Assembly (NCBI GenBank): GCA_012845835.1
Contig: JABAKD010000025.1
Coordinates: 21,415,923 to 21,479,922 of the forward strand
Length of the DNA: 64,000 bases
Reading direction: 5' to 3'
Source of the DNA: Undaria pinnatifida
Lineage: Eukaryota > Sar > Phaeophyceae > Laminariales > Alariaceae
Under the pieces are notes generated by a model. The model did not search any database. It had not been told where the DNA came from and saw only the letters and a program-made list of their open reading frames with translations. Positions within the stretch are counted from its first letter, which is position 1, and every line of letters begins with the position of its first letter. This document shows, in pieces, positions 32,413-43,654 of this stretch. A program made the translations under genes and the position numbers.

Positions 32413-32870
32413 CTTTGAAGTTATTGTCTTCCATAGATTGATTCGGGCTACGTGTCCTTCTCTGCATGGACGACGGCCGTAAATCCCGTACTTTATTGTG
32501 TCCTCGTCATGGTGTCCTACCGATTATCATTATATTTCCCCATTGGCACATGTGCGAACGCTGCCCACGACGTGCTCTGTTCCTTTAGCCGGAACTCGTT
32601 GATCTGCCTAAATTGCTCATCCGTAATTCCTGGGGCCCTTACCTTTGAAGTTGTTTTGTCTTCCATAGATTAATTCGTGCTATGTGTCCCTCTCTGTACG
32701 GACAACGGCCGTATATCCCGTACTTTATTGTGTCCTACCGATTATCATTATATTTCCCCATTGGCACATGTGCGAACGCTGCCCACGACGTGCTTTGTTT
32801 CATTAGCGGGAACTCGTTGATCTGCCTATATTGCTCATCCGTAATCCCTGGGGCCTTAGTGTGTCCCGTT
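32413..32870 (-). repeat. Tandem duplication of the DIRS recombinase 3' end
   Basis: The segment from CTTCCATAGATT through CCGATTATCATTATATTTCC, CACGACGTGCT and TTGCTCATCCGTAAT occurs at about 32414-32640 and again at about 32645-32865. On the minus strand it encodes the NEFPL..WAAFAHVPMGKYN stretch in both copies. Confidence 0.8.
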
Positions 32871-33854
32871 GTCCCTTGTGAAAGCACTTCAGCTAGCCTA
32901 GCCTCGTGTACCTCCATGCCGTGTGTGGGCTCTTCCAAAACGCTTTCTGCATGATGGTTGATGCATGTTCCCACAGCACACGCTCGTGAAACCGCCCCCC
33001 CTAACCGGAACGAATGCATGGAGAAACTTTTGTTCTCCCTTGCCGCTACGGAGTGATGCATGAGCAAGGCGGTCATTTGTGGTGCTGTTAGAAACAACGA
33101 CCCCCCACTGGTACTCTGTCTGCCCCTGCCGTTATGTGTGGGAACTAGTACCCTTTTGTCATGTCCCATCCTGCGTCCGTTCCCACCGTTATCCACTGTT
33201 CCACCGCTCTTGTCGGGCACGTTGACAAACAAACCTCTTCGTACGGTATCGTGATCAAATGGTCTGCTCCACACCTCTCATGGCCTTTCCCCGTTGGAAG
33301 TTGAACATGAATCCACTGCGGTTTGGCAGCCTTAGCACTCGCTTTGTAGTGTGCGTGTCGATTCGTCTCCTCGCTTCGTCGTCTGAACGCTACCGTGAAC
33401 AACGCAATGTTCCTAGCCAGTAACACCTTCTGGGCAGGGTCCCTCGTGGTCCGTAGCTCTTGTTGCATCGGCGTCACTATTGACTCCAGGTGACTGCGTT
33501 ATAAAGCCGGTGCTTGCTTTACCAGCACTCCGGCTCGCTTTCCTTGTTCGGACCACGTAGACGCGTTACCGAATCGCTTCGTACGGGAATTCCCACTCTC
33601 AAGTGATCGCACCAATCAGTCGCTGTTCCCAACTCCCGCTCATACGCTACCGCTAGCTTTGGTAAGTGGTTAGACCTCAATGAGTCGTGCGCGAATCTCT
33701 TTGCACGCGTCCCTTCTTCTGTGGAACAAGCAGATAGGTTTTCCGTTCCTACCGCTGTGCAGTGCATGCCGTGAACGATCGTTCGTCGGCTTTTCCCGCA
33801 CGGGTGTAAGCAACAGAGAAATTCTACTACGTCTTTGGGTTGTTCCTGTGCCAT
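32735..33854 (-). pseudogene. Tyrosine recombinase of a DIRS-like retrotransposon, frameshifted
   Basis: Three overlapping minus-strand pieces follow one another. The N-terminal core-binding part (33519-33854) contains FLCCLHPCGKSRRTI. The catalytic N-part (33145-33477) contains LARNIALFTVAFRRRSEE, the site of the first conserved Arg. The C-part (32735-33274) contains MHSFRLGGA, with the H-x-x-R box at 33005-33016. Frame changes separate all three, so the gene is dead. The catalytic Tyr cannot be placed with confidence. Such recombinases integrate circular DNA without target duplication, which is how DIRS elements differ from LTR elements. A Crypton is unlikely because RT and RNase H lie just upstream. 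Confidence 0.78.
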
Positions 33855-34139
33855 GTGCTTGGCTACTCCGTTGTTACGTGATATGGTAGGAATCGGTTGA
33901 AAAAAATCGTGGTCGCATTTCGTCTCTTCTCGGAAGCGCCCTCTGCTTAAGCTTTCTTAAATTGCAGAAATAGTGTGTTCAAAAATGTCTCATCGATAAA
34001 CATGATTGCTTCCGTCGATGTGTTTCTGTCCGCTTCGCTCGGCTCCTCACACCATTGGCAAAAAACAAAATCTCGTCGTGTTTGCCCTGGCATGTTGGGC
34101 ACGGGACTCAGGATCGGACCGTTGACACTCTTACAAGAG

Positions 34140-35126
34140 CTTCATTCCGCCCTGTCATCCGTTGTCCCAACGGAAGTACTGGAATCGGTCGTGAGATCGT
34201 TCCCTGTCAAGCATAGGACAAAGGAAACACTGAAACAATTTGGAGTGTTAGTGCTTGAAGTCTGCATCCTTCCGTGTTTGTCTCTAAAATCTACTTCCAC
34301 CGCCCGCATTCCCCAATGTCGAAACATGTAAGCCTCTCTGCCTCTTTGGTGGTGCATCCTGAAACAATGATGGCTCTCCTCCGGTTCAATAATCGATTGC
34401 GCACGTATTGCCGCCTGCTCCAACCTGGGGAACCACGACCTTCGCCGATCTGGTACCACAACCACCGCATGAACATTTTTCTCTTCTAGGTATTGCAGTA
34501 CAACCCCACTATATCTGTGGGTGGGAAACATAATCCGAAACCCTCTCGCTTCGAGCTTGGAACGATAGTCACGCCCATGCTAAACACGTCGACCACCGCA
34601 CTCCCTTCGGTCGCGTAACTCGAGAAAATGGCAACTGTGTGCCCTCATATCCGAACCTACTTGGTATACGCTGTGCGGATGTCTTCGTGGCCATCATGTC
34701 CAAGTCAACACCCTCTCATTCCCGCCATAGGCGGTTGAACACGTCCTCGCTTTGCCGAACGTAGTCTTCCTCCTCTGACCTGGACAACCCACTTGCTTCT
34801 TTGTTTTTTTGCCGATCGCACCGCAGATTCAAAGTAAAGTCCGCGTTTACTTGCAGCCAAACCAGTTTTGTGATCAACTCGTGAAGTTGTGCATTCTTCG
34901 ACTTCCCTTTTTTGAAAGTGTGGAATACGGTCATATTGCCCACGTCCACTACCACCGTGGACCCTTTGATTTCGAGGGATTGTGTCTTGCAGTATAGCTG
35001 TGACGACTCTAAGAGGGCGTACGCTTCCTTCACGTTGACGTGCTCGCTAACCATTTCCCCTGGAAAATCCCCTGCCGCCTTGAAAGCTATTCTTGATGGG
35101 CCTCTTGTTACGCCTCTCCAGCCCAT
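34140..35126 (-). pseudogene. RNase H and C-terminal linker domain of the DIRS-like element
   Basis: The frame 34716-35126 shows GWRGV, VKEAYALLES and VVVDVGNMTVFHTF, and ends with ASGLSRSEEED, where the family has a stretch before LSR. Beyond it, in other frames, come FSRVTRPKG/FSSYATEGSAVVDVFS (about 34580-34650) and QYLEEKNVHAVVVVPD with RRSWFPRLEQA (34400-34500). The last matches the DIRS region that ends RNase H before the recombinase. Frame switches near 34650 and 34530 are disabling. It removes RNA from RNA/DNA hybrids during replication in intact relatives. Confidence 0.75.
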
Positions 35127-35920
35127 CAGTGACCCCGGTCACTGACAGCACTTGGTGGATTGCCTTGTGCCATGCTGCCCCGTTGAAATGTGATCTCAAT
35201 TCTAACCACATTTTCATATCGGCCCTTAGGTTGCCCGCCACCATTGCCGTGGCTGATAGCCTACTCACCCCCGTGCGTTGGAACTTGCCGATCTGCTCAT
35301 ACGTGTGAAACGTGTACAGACTCGCGGCCGGCACCGCTACCGTCATGGGTTTGCATTTCCCGGCGAGCTTCTTCAACATGGCAAACGTTATCATGCCCGC
35401 TTTCAGGGCCACCGTGATTAAAGTCTCTAGATTTGCTAATTTGCCCTATGGCACTTCGAATTGGCATAAGTCTGAATCGCCACTATTCCGAGGTACACAA
35501 CCCACGTGGTGGAAACAAATACACACTTCTTCACCGTCATAAAATAAGCTGCTCTGTAAAACACGCACAGGGCCAAGTGCACCGCAGCCCGAGCCGCCTT
35601 CACTTGCTGTTCCGGGCATTGTATTCTTTCGTCACGCGAAATTTAGTGATGTGGAAATTATCGATACATGCTAAGTTTGGCACGCCCTTCTCTCGCAGGT
35701 ACTGGGCTACTGCCGTTGAAAGTATGTGGTGTACACGAAAGGCGATGAGCACCAACGAAACCACAGGGTGGACCACACGAAGTATTTCCCGTCCTAGCAG
35801 AAGCCGAAATATTGTATGGATTCCGCGTCTATCGGGACATGGTGGAAATCGCTTGAGTGATCCAATATCGTTTAGTTGGCTCCCTTTCACGCTGGTTGCG
35901 CTACCCTTCCTACCGAATCC
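35047..35920 (-). pseudogene. Reverse transcriptase of the DIRS-like element, decayed
   Basis: Minus frames give AVAQYLREKGVP followed by CIDNF at 35654-35668, where the RT catalytic box is normally xxDD. The second Asp is replaced by Asn. Further on, MLKKLAGKCKPMTVAVPA and RADMKMWLELRSHFNG (35047-35412) match the thumb/connection region that precedes RNase H. The start is not clear upstream of about 35920. The change at the active site and frame breaks show an inactive copy. Confidence 0.72.
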
Positions 35921-36338
35921 ATGCTAAAGGGTAGATGTCGGCACATTTGTTAAGCCATCGCCCGTCCTAGGACAGTCGGGGTTTGGTCTTGTCTACCCTT
36001 AAGGGCAACTCGTTCCTTGGTTTCGGGTGTGTCGTTGTGTCTGCGAGTTTGCCCATCTGATGATGCATCCCTTCACTCGTAGTTCTCGATTTCCTCCGAT
36101 ACCCAGGGTCCATATTCCGCTTCTACGTGGTTGTCAAATTCTGAGGAATTAATTTCCGCTCCGTTATACTCCCTTCCCAGAAAAGCGATGCGCTTACGTC
36201 GATAAACTCGTGCACGCTAACCCTTCGCACCCAGCCTAGCAGCGTTTATATCGCTTGTTTTCTGTGTGTGTTGCTTGAATTTCCTGCTCCCAAAACTCTG
36301 AGCAAGACTCTAAGTGTCCTGGCACGAAATCCTCCACT

Positions 36339-37380
36339 CTACCCAGCGGCGAGTTCCTCGGTGTTGGCTCGGGAACTTCCTGGAGTTACACTTATTTCCT
36401 GAGTTCCGCGATTGGGAGTTCCCGTCTTGGTTTGTCTTTGATCGACCCTATTTCGTGGGGTGTGTCTTTCTCGTCGTCTATGTAGTACGTTCGAACGGCT
36501 GCGGTTCGGCTGGCTCTGTCGTTCGCTACCTCTGCCGTTCGATCCTGTATTTTCTATGATTGTGGTGCTGTACGAGTACAGACGGGACACAAAGCGGGAT
36601 TTTCTCTGGGTTTGATACGCTACTTAGGTACACTTCGAGTGCGTGTGCTGAACGTACACCTATGTATACTGTGTCGGTATTGTGTCGGTATCTAGACCAG
36701 TCTAGTTAGGGAGCGCGCTTACTACTCCGATTACCGTTCATGCGAGTCCAACCCGAGGACAGAGGCAAGTGTCAGGGACTCTAGCAGCAGGTTGGGCGGC
36801 GATACTAGCCAGTACGTGTCTAGTCTATATGACAATACTAGATGCTGCTATCGTTACTTACGTATTGTAGTGTCCTGTCTGGTTTCTACTGCTGGTCTCT
36901 AACTATCACCTGTTCGTAGTGGAAATCAACCTCCCTCCTTCTCTTTTCGTCGTCTAGGTTCAATGATTTCTCGCGATTTTTGCTTGGATCTAATTGTCAG
37001 AAAATCTCATTGCTGAGTATCATCGGGGAGAACTTGCCCCATTTCTGTTCAGGCGTGAGATTGGGCTGTGTTGGTTGTGTGCTGCTCCTCGGATTTGACC
37101 CAATCATTCGTTTTTTGCGCTCAGCCGCGGCCCGCTCCTAACCTTCGCACAAGATCACTCTGGTCTGCTTCACGGACGTGACCCCTGCCTGCACCGTGGT
37201 GTAGGCGCTGGTTAGCTTGCTGGCGTCCCCTATGGCGGTCGCGTTAGATAAGGTCTCGGCTGTGGAGTGCCCATGGTGATTTCTGGGTGGTAAGATCGAC
37301 GCACGCGAAACGTTCACCGATAGGTCATACAAGGGTGCCGAAATCAAGAAACTACGTTTGAAAGAAGATAGATCCCGAGA
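36339..37380 (-). pseudogene. Possible ORF1 (gag-like) region of the DIRS-like element
   Basis: In one minus frame, sequence around PLYDLSVNVSRASI to SVKQTRVILCEG (37138-37350) is followed by a single TAG. It then continues as ERAAAERKKRMIGS and LTPEQKWGKFSP to a stop near 36996. A basic Ser/Arg-rich frame follows at 36339-36590. Position 5' of RT and the polar composition suit the gag-like ORF1 of DIRS elements. No diagnostic motif is visible. Confidence 0.35.
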
Positions 37381-37509
37381 TCCTGGACTGTGCACTGTGC
37401 GCAGGCTGGGGATCGGGTGCTCAATGCCTCGCGCGAAGAAGAAGCAGAGCTTGTACCACGAGTAATCTTGAAAACCCACAGACTGCTCCTGGGTGATGCG
37501 TTCCTGCAG

Positions 37510-37865
37510 ACGGGGATAGGTGATTGTTTTCGACAGTTTTCTATCTCCCTTCTTGAGGATACGGGGTCCTCCCCCCTCCCCACTACGTACGGCACGTGTC
37601 TTTATTTCTATTATTGCAAGAATAATTCGGCATTTTTTGGCCTCGTCGACTCGCGTCGAGTTGTACCTACCCACGCTGCTAGGCGCCCTCAGCGATTGAT
37701 CCTATTTTTTTCATTTATAATTGAAAATACAGTCAAATTTGTTTCTTCATTTATTATTAAAAATACAGTCGAATCTTACCACGGTGGGAATCGAACTCAA
37801 ATTGAGGACCACAACGCTAGTAGTATTATTCGAGGGTAACTTCTAGACCACCGGGGCGACCGGTC
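37510..37865 (-). mobile_element. SINE-2 copy
   Basis: On the minus strand the head GGTCGCCCCGGTGGTCTAG includes the A-box-like TGGTCTAGAAG. The B box is GAGTTCGATTCCC (complement at about 37786). The body contains CGCCTAGCAGCGTGGGTAGG. Two AT-rich AATACAGTC units lie between the B box and the body. This is the best-preserved SINE-2 in the window. Confidence 0.75.
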
Positions 37866-38004
37866 ACTGCCTACAATAGTAATAGCGGTGTACACGTGGT
37901 GTAGGTCTACAACACGTAAAGAAGGCATGACAAGGAAAACATATACACAGCGTATACCACAGCTGTACATGATTGTTCCGAATTGTTGTCATGTATGTAT
38001 GCTC

Positions 38005-38115
38005 ATGGTATTGCTGTTATTGTCACATAAACTCGAATTATCAAGTCCGTGGTCACAGGACAGGCTCCAGTCACTCTGGAGCTGACATATGCCCCGGAAA
38101 AGGCAGAAACAAAAT
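38005..38115 (-). repeat. CAA-tailed short repeat, minus orientation
   Basis: Complement of the 45700-45835 copy: CAAGTCCGTGGTCACAGGAC, AGGCTCCAGTCACTCTGGAG. The microsatellite side is interrupted (GTTATTGTCACAT). Confidence 0.6.
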
Positions 38116-38174
38116 AAACGTCAGTCACATAAATAGCCAGGCCTGGTTTTTTTTATATACGGGAGATTCCTAAG

Positions 38175-38460
38175 TCGTTGTCCCCCCTCACAGGCAAAAA
38201 CAGCCCCCCCCCCCCCCACCCTCCCCCGCCGCTCCACCTAAAATCAAATCTGCTACAAAAATAAACAATAATACCACGCAGGTGATATCACCTCATTACC
38301 TATCCAACCAGCCATGCCGTAGCTCCAATTCATACATATTTCCGTCCACCCGCCCCCCCCCACCCCCTCCTTCCCCACCATCCGCACGATCGCCTAGACC
38401 TGACACGTTAGTAAACTTCCTCCCAGGTATACATTCATGCGACCTAAAGGGGTTTGATTC
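38175..38460 (+). repeat. CCR modules, plus orientation
   Basis: Poly-C followed by GATATCACCTCATTACC, a CAGCCATGCCGTAGCT block and GATCGCCTAGACCTGACAC. Confidence 0.7.
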
Positions 38461-38485
38461 CCCACACACACACCCCACACACACC

Positions 38486-38856
38486 TGTTATAGGGCTTAG
38501 TTTGGGTAAGCTATCGGTTAACCTTTTGCAAGTGGTCAAACGGACCAATACCCCACTATTCCTTAACAAATGGCGTCGTCGACAGACCACGGGTTTTTGG
38601 GTCGTGGGTTCGAGACCCGCATCCACCATAATAAACTTTTTCAGACTTTCCCCGTGTCGAACTTGAAAACTCCTCTCCCCGGTATGCTCAGGAAATGAAA
38701 CGGCTTGGATGATTGACAGGTCCGCCCGTATATCCGGCCGACCTGCTATCCCGCCGTTTCAGGGGGGGAGAGTGTTATAAGGCTCAGTTTGGGTAAGCCA
38801 TTGGTTAACCAGTTGCAAGTGGTCAAACGGACTAATACCCCACTGATACGTTAACA
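38486..38856 (+). mobile_element. Complete TRIM-like mini LTR retrotransposon
   Basis: Two direct repeats of 83 and 84 bp (38486-38568 and 38773-38856) each begin TGTTA and end TTAACA, the TG...CA form of LTRs. A TGG-initial primer-binding-like site (TGGCGTCGTCGACAGACC) starts 2 bp after the 5' LTR at 38571. A polypurine tract (AGGGGGGGAGAG, 38761-38772) directly precedes the 3' LTR. CACC flanks both sides (38482-38485 and 38857-38860) as a 4-bp target duplication. At 371 bp there is no coding capacity. It would depend on proteins from an autonomous LTR element. A tRNA-like segment with a CCA end lies at 38604-38628. Confidence 0.85.
38604..38628 (+). other. tRNA-like T arm with encoded CCA inside the TRIM
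   Basis: GTGGG TTCGAGA CCCGC forms a five-pair T stem with a seven-base TTCRANN loop (38604-38620). It is followed by ATCCA and CCA. It also fits a B box (GGTTCGAGACC). The corresponding part of the second copy (near 25555-25579) keeps GGTTCAAGCCC and ATCCACCA. Confidence 0.5.
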
Positions 38857-38861
38857 CACCC

Positions 38862-39065
38862 CACCCTCGTTTTGTTTTCTCCCGCCGCCCCACCAAAAAT
38901 CAAAACCTGCTAGAGAAATAAAAACTGCCAGGCAGTTGATATCACCTCATTACCTTTCTAGCCATCCATACCGTGGTTCCAATTCATACCCCCCCAATCC
39001 CCCCCCCCCTCAAAGCCCCCTCCTTCTCCACCACCCGCACCATCGCCTTCACCTGGCACCACGCG
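38862..39065 (+). repeat. CCR modules, plus orientation
   Basis: Poly-C tracts with GATATCACCTCATTACC and ACGCGTATATCC. It stops where the opposite-orientation copy begins. Confidence 0.7.
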
Positions 39066-39074
39066 TATATCCTA

Positions 39075-40030
39075 TAAAAATAAAAATCCCCTCCGGCTGT
39101 GAGATCAAAGATTTTGTCGAAACTCATATTTGCAAGCTGTGTGTGATACTCCGATCGCGCGTATTACGGGTTGTGTGTCCTCATTAAGGATATAGGTCGG
39201 CGACTCCCCTTGCAACTACAGTGTAGCTATCAGGGTCAAGAGGGTGATGTTGGGCAGTCTGTGCGCGGAAACTATAAAATCCGTTTCTGAGGGGGACAAA
39301 ATCTGACAGCTGTTGAAGGAAATGCATCAGTTTAGCAAGTGTATGCTGTAAGTCGAATAACCGGTGAGGGGACGACGGAGTTTTGAAGGACGTGGGGGCC
39401 TGGTTTTGATGAAAAGGGGGGCGGGAGGGGAGGAAGGGGGGGAGGGACGTTTGGGGCAGCTCAATATGTGCGTGGAAGCTTTACATCCTTCTTTTGGGGG
39501 AATGGGGGGGGGGGAGTGGGTGGGAAGGGTTTTCAAGAAGTTTAGGTCACATATAATATTACTATACACTCCAGCTATGACATCAAGGATGTGGTCGAAA
39601 CTCATTTTGGCAACATTGTGTGTGATACTCCGATCGCGCGTAATAATCATATATGTAGGGGTTTACTATACACGCGGTGCTGGGTTTAGGCGATCGTAAG
39701 GGGTGTGGGGAAGGAGGGGGCGTTGGAGGGGGGGAGGGGGCATGAGTGAAAGTTACGTCATGGATGGCTAGGAAGATAATGACGTGATATCAATTGCGTA
39801 GAAGTGTTTATTACTCTGGCCGATTTCGATTGTAAGTGGGGCGTTCGCACGAACTGGGCGGGGAACAAAAGGGGAGGGGGGGGGGAGGGCGGACATGAGT
39901 TGGAGCTACGGCATGGATGGCTAGAAGGATAACGAGATGATATCAGCTGGCTGGTAGTGTTTACTACTCTGGTAGATTTCGATTTAGGTGGGGCGTTTGA
40001 ACAAAAGGGATCGGGGGGTGGGGGGGTGGG
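39075..40030 (-). repeat. CCR block, minus orientation, long form
   Basis: It starts with CCTCCGGCTGTGAGATC and runs through TCGGCGACTCCCCTTGCAAC and G-tracts. It continues without a break past the usual end: TTTAGGTCACATATAATATT near 39540, then ACACTCCAGCTATGACATC. This shows that two module types are joined in longer copies. Confidence 0.75.
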
Positions 40031-40079
40031 GGGCATTTCAATATGTGCGCATACAATAGCAAGCTCCTTGAAGTGATGT

Positions 40080-41000
40080 ACATCTATGCGACCTAAATTA
40101 TCGGAACCTCCCTCCCCCCACTCTTCCGAACACTCCACCCTACCTCTCCTCACTGGTTATACGACTTACAGGATACATATGATAAACTGATGCATTTCCT
40201 TCCACAGCTGTCAGATTTCGTTCTCCTCAAAAACAGGTAATATATTTTCCGCTCGCAGACTGATTAACATCACCCTGTTGCCCCTAGTACAAGCTACACT
40301 GTAAATCTAAGAGGAGTCGCCGACCAATATAATTAATGAGGACACACACAGTAATACGCGCGATCGGAGTATCACACACACAGCTGGCGAACATGAGTTT
40401 CGACAAAAGTCTTCGATCCCACAGCTGTAGCGCACTATAATTTTTTAGTATATACACGATCTAAAGATTATTTGAAACCTTTTGCACCCCCCTCGAACAC
40501 CCCGCCCTCTCCCTACTGGTTGTACGACTTACAGGGTATACATGATAAATTGGTGCATTCCTTCCACAGCTGTCAGAATTTATCCCCTTGAAGGTTTAAT
40601 AGTTTCCGCCGCACAGATTGAGTTGCGCCGCCCGATCCCCGCCCCTGCTCCCTCTTGTTCAAACCCAGCCCCCCATGCCAGTAAAAACCCCGCCCCCCCC
40701 TCACCGGTTATTCGACTTACAGGATTCGCTTGATCAACGGATGCATTTCCTTCCACAGCTGTCAGAATTTGTCCCCCCCGAAAACGGATTTTATAGTTTC
40801 CGCGCACAGACTGCCTAACATCACCCTGTTGACCCTGATAGCTACTACTGTAGTTGCAAGGGGAGTCGCCGACCTATAGCCTTTGTCTAATGAGGACACA
40901 CAACCCATGATACGCGCGATCGGAGTATCACACACAGCTTGCAAAGATGAGTTTCGACGAAACTTTCGATCGCACAGCCGGAATGTATTTCTTTATTTGT
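40080..41000 (+). repeat. Two CCR copies in tandem, plus orientation
   Basis: The first ends near 40450 (ACAGCTGTAGCGCACTATA). The second ends near 40995 (ACAGCCGGAATGTATTTC). The second carries the 5-bp insertion (CCTTTGTCTAATGAGG) also seen near 29205. Confidence 0.75.
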
Positions 41001-41289
41001 AGTATATCTGTTTCACGTTTCTATGACGCTCTAACTGCATGTTTGCCGTTTTGTTTCGGCAAATTTGTATGTCGTTCAAGGGCGCCCCATTATCTTTTCT
41101 CCGACACCTCACGTCGTTTTTTTCAACTTCGAGCCTCCCGAAAAGGGGGGGGGGCAGGTACCTGACAGCGCCCCATCCCTAAAACGCCATGCCCATCCTA
41201 TATAACCGAACGCACATATACTAAATTCTAAACAAACCGAACACAGCGGACGTTAGAGAGCCGCCCCCCCTCTCCCTGCTAGGATTCAT
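41001..41289. other. Low-copy spacer
   Basis: No gene or repeat recognised; a G-tract lies near 41142-41153. Confidence 0.4.
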
Positions 41290-41700
41290 CATATAGGGTA
41301 GCTGTAGTGGTACTCCCAGTGGGGGATGCTGGGATGCGTGGTTGGTCGGTGTTGGGAAGCGTGCTTCTCATGGGTTCCAGTGCCCTTGTTTGGTCTCTTC
41401 TCATGGCTCGCTCGATAGACTCAAAAGCTTCTACTTTATTTCCTCTACATTAAACCATAAAAGACAGAAAATACAAGACAAGACAGCGTAGGGCAGGGTA
41501 GAGCAGGTAGTGCAAGATACAGCAGGTAGTGTAATGTGGGGCGTCCTGCTTGTCCCATCATCGTCACCTACATTATCGCCCATCTATGATGGCATTGACG
41601 TGAATGTGACATCTAATGTCACGTGGTTTCACCGCAACCATAACATGACTTCACGTCAAATCTGTAAAACTATCCTTCTACCTAGGGCACTCCATTACAT
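41290..41700 (+). repeat. Interspersed repeat, inverted copy of 26020-26570
   Basis: GCGTGCTTCTCATGGGTTCC, CATCATCGTCACCTACATTA and TCGCCCATCTATGATGGC are complements of the 26240-26560 region. The frame 41510-41908 (132 codons) starts inside this repeat and is not recognised. Confidence 0.6.
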
Positions 41701-41974
41701 CGCCTCCCATATTTTTTATTTAAACGAAATCGCCGGTTTTGAAACCAGCCCACGGTCGTATCTCCCGAAATACGGTGTGTGCTCTTTGCCACCCCGACGT
41801 CATCGGTCGATCGTCCTTCGCGACGACAAATATGGGAAGATATACTTTTCATGGCATCCTTCCTCGTCCAGAGCAGCCACGAAACGTCCGTTCAGAAAAT
41901 CGCTGTAACTTTTGCGGGGCTACCGTAGAATCAGTCCTAGATTCGAATAAAGACCTTCCATTGTAGTGCTACAA

Positions 41975-42905
41975 AATACTACCTTCCGCCCCCCCCCCCC
42001 CCCCCTTTTTTTTTTTTGCCCGCTCACTCTTGCTCATAACGCTCCACCTAACATCGAAATCTGCCAGAGTAATAAACACTTCCACGCACTTGATATCACC
42101 TCATAATTATCTTTCTAGAGCCATCCATGCCGCGGTTGCAATGCACCCCCCCCCCCTCCCCCCCAACGCCCCCTCCTTCCCCACCACCCGAACTATCGCC
42201 TAGACCTCGCACCACGCGTATAGTAAACCCCTACATATATACGACCAAATGATGTTGTTGAAAGAACCCATTCGCCCCCCCCCCCCCCTCCCTCTCGAAC
42301 GATTCGCCCTCTCATCACTGGTTGTACGACTTGCAGGATATATATTATAAACTGGTGCATTCTTTCCAACACCGTCAGATGTATCCCCTTAACCCCTTTA
42401 GAGCCCCCGAACCTCTCCCCGTACTAAATCCAAGTAATTTTGTCCCCAAAAACGGGTCTCAGTTGTAAAGGGGTTAAGGAATTAATAGTTTCCACGCACC
42501 AATTAAGCTGCCCCCCCCCCCCCCCCCTTCCCCCCCCTCCCTCGCTCCCTCTTGATCGAATCCAAGCCCCCACGTCCCTAAAAACTCCGCCCTTCCCTCG
42601 CCGGTTATTCTACTTGCAGGGTTCACTTGATAAACTGATGCATTTCCTTCCACAGCTGTCAGATTTTGTCCGCCTCAAAAACGGGTTTTATAGTTTCCGC
42701 GCACAGACTGACTAACATCACCCTGTTGACCCTGATAACTACACTACTGCGGTGGTTTCAAGGGAGGTCGCCGACCTACATCCTTAATGAGGACACACAA
42801 CCCGTACTTACTCGCCATCGGAGTATCACACACAGCTTGCAAAGATGAGTTTTCGACAAAACTTTCGATCTCACAGCTGGAGGAGTGTATTTTTTATTTC
42901 TACAA
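41975..42905 (+). repeat. CCR block, plus orientation
   Basis: Contains all module types and ends at CACAGCTGGAGGAGTGTATT near 42895. An insertion of a TTAACCCCTTTAGAGC...GGGGTTAAGG palindromic pair (about 42389-42478) interrupts one monomer. Confidence 0.8.
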
Positions 42906-43654
42906 TAGTGTTACTACCGGGAAGCGACCGACCACACATAGATATAGCTGCGTATAGTGACGGCGACTGCAGGTGTAGTGAGTGGTACCAAAAGCATGAG
43001 CTCACGTCGTCTATGTGTATCAGGAGACCCCGAAGAGCCGTGGGATCGGCAGCTTTTTTTGTCCGGCGCGCGGACAACTGTTTGCTGCAGCTGTATGGTA
43101 AAGCCTCGGCACCATGTATCCTATATATGGTGCCTGGTAACCGGTAACAAACTCGTGCCTGGGGTACTTGCTGTGGTGCACCATGTATGAATGTGGTACC
43201 ACGAGGCAGGAGGGTACCCCCACAGTATCTTTTTTACACCTTGCCTTGCGGTCGAGTTGCAGCATAATCCTCGCTCGCGCGGGCGATTCTTGGCTGTACG
43301 GCAGCAGCAGTAACGCTGCCCGCAGCTGCAGCCGTCGAACACTGCGAGCCGTTGCTTCGTGTGTGTTAACATTGCCGCTGGAGGGATTTGGTTGGGTGCC
43401 CTGTTTTGACGATGCACCTTTTGTTCTTGGTTAGACCCTGATACTGCGGTACTGCTGTACAGCACCGGTGTTATTCCGATAGCACTTACCTATCTCAAGA
43501 CCTCAACTAACTCCATTGATGGCGCCTGATGATGATGTCATTAACACCACGTCTGTCTGCTACCTGTCTGTGCGTTTGTTTGTACGTGAAACTGTTGTAT
43601 TGTACAACCAATGTCGCCACCAGCGAAAAATATAGTTATCATTGTCGTACCTCG
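42906..43654. other. Low-copy DNA with dyad-rich stretch
   Basis: Several local GGTGCC/GGCACC and GGTACC dyads lie between 43105 and 43215, and a GCAGCAGCAG patch near 43302. No gene recognised. Confidence 0.4.

Noticed and set aside
32735-33854. Bacterial-type integrase or Crypton
   Set aside because: RT and RNase H remnants lie immediately upstream on the same strand, which fits a DIRS-like retrotransposon better.
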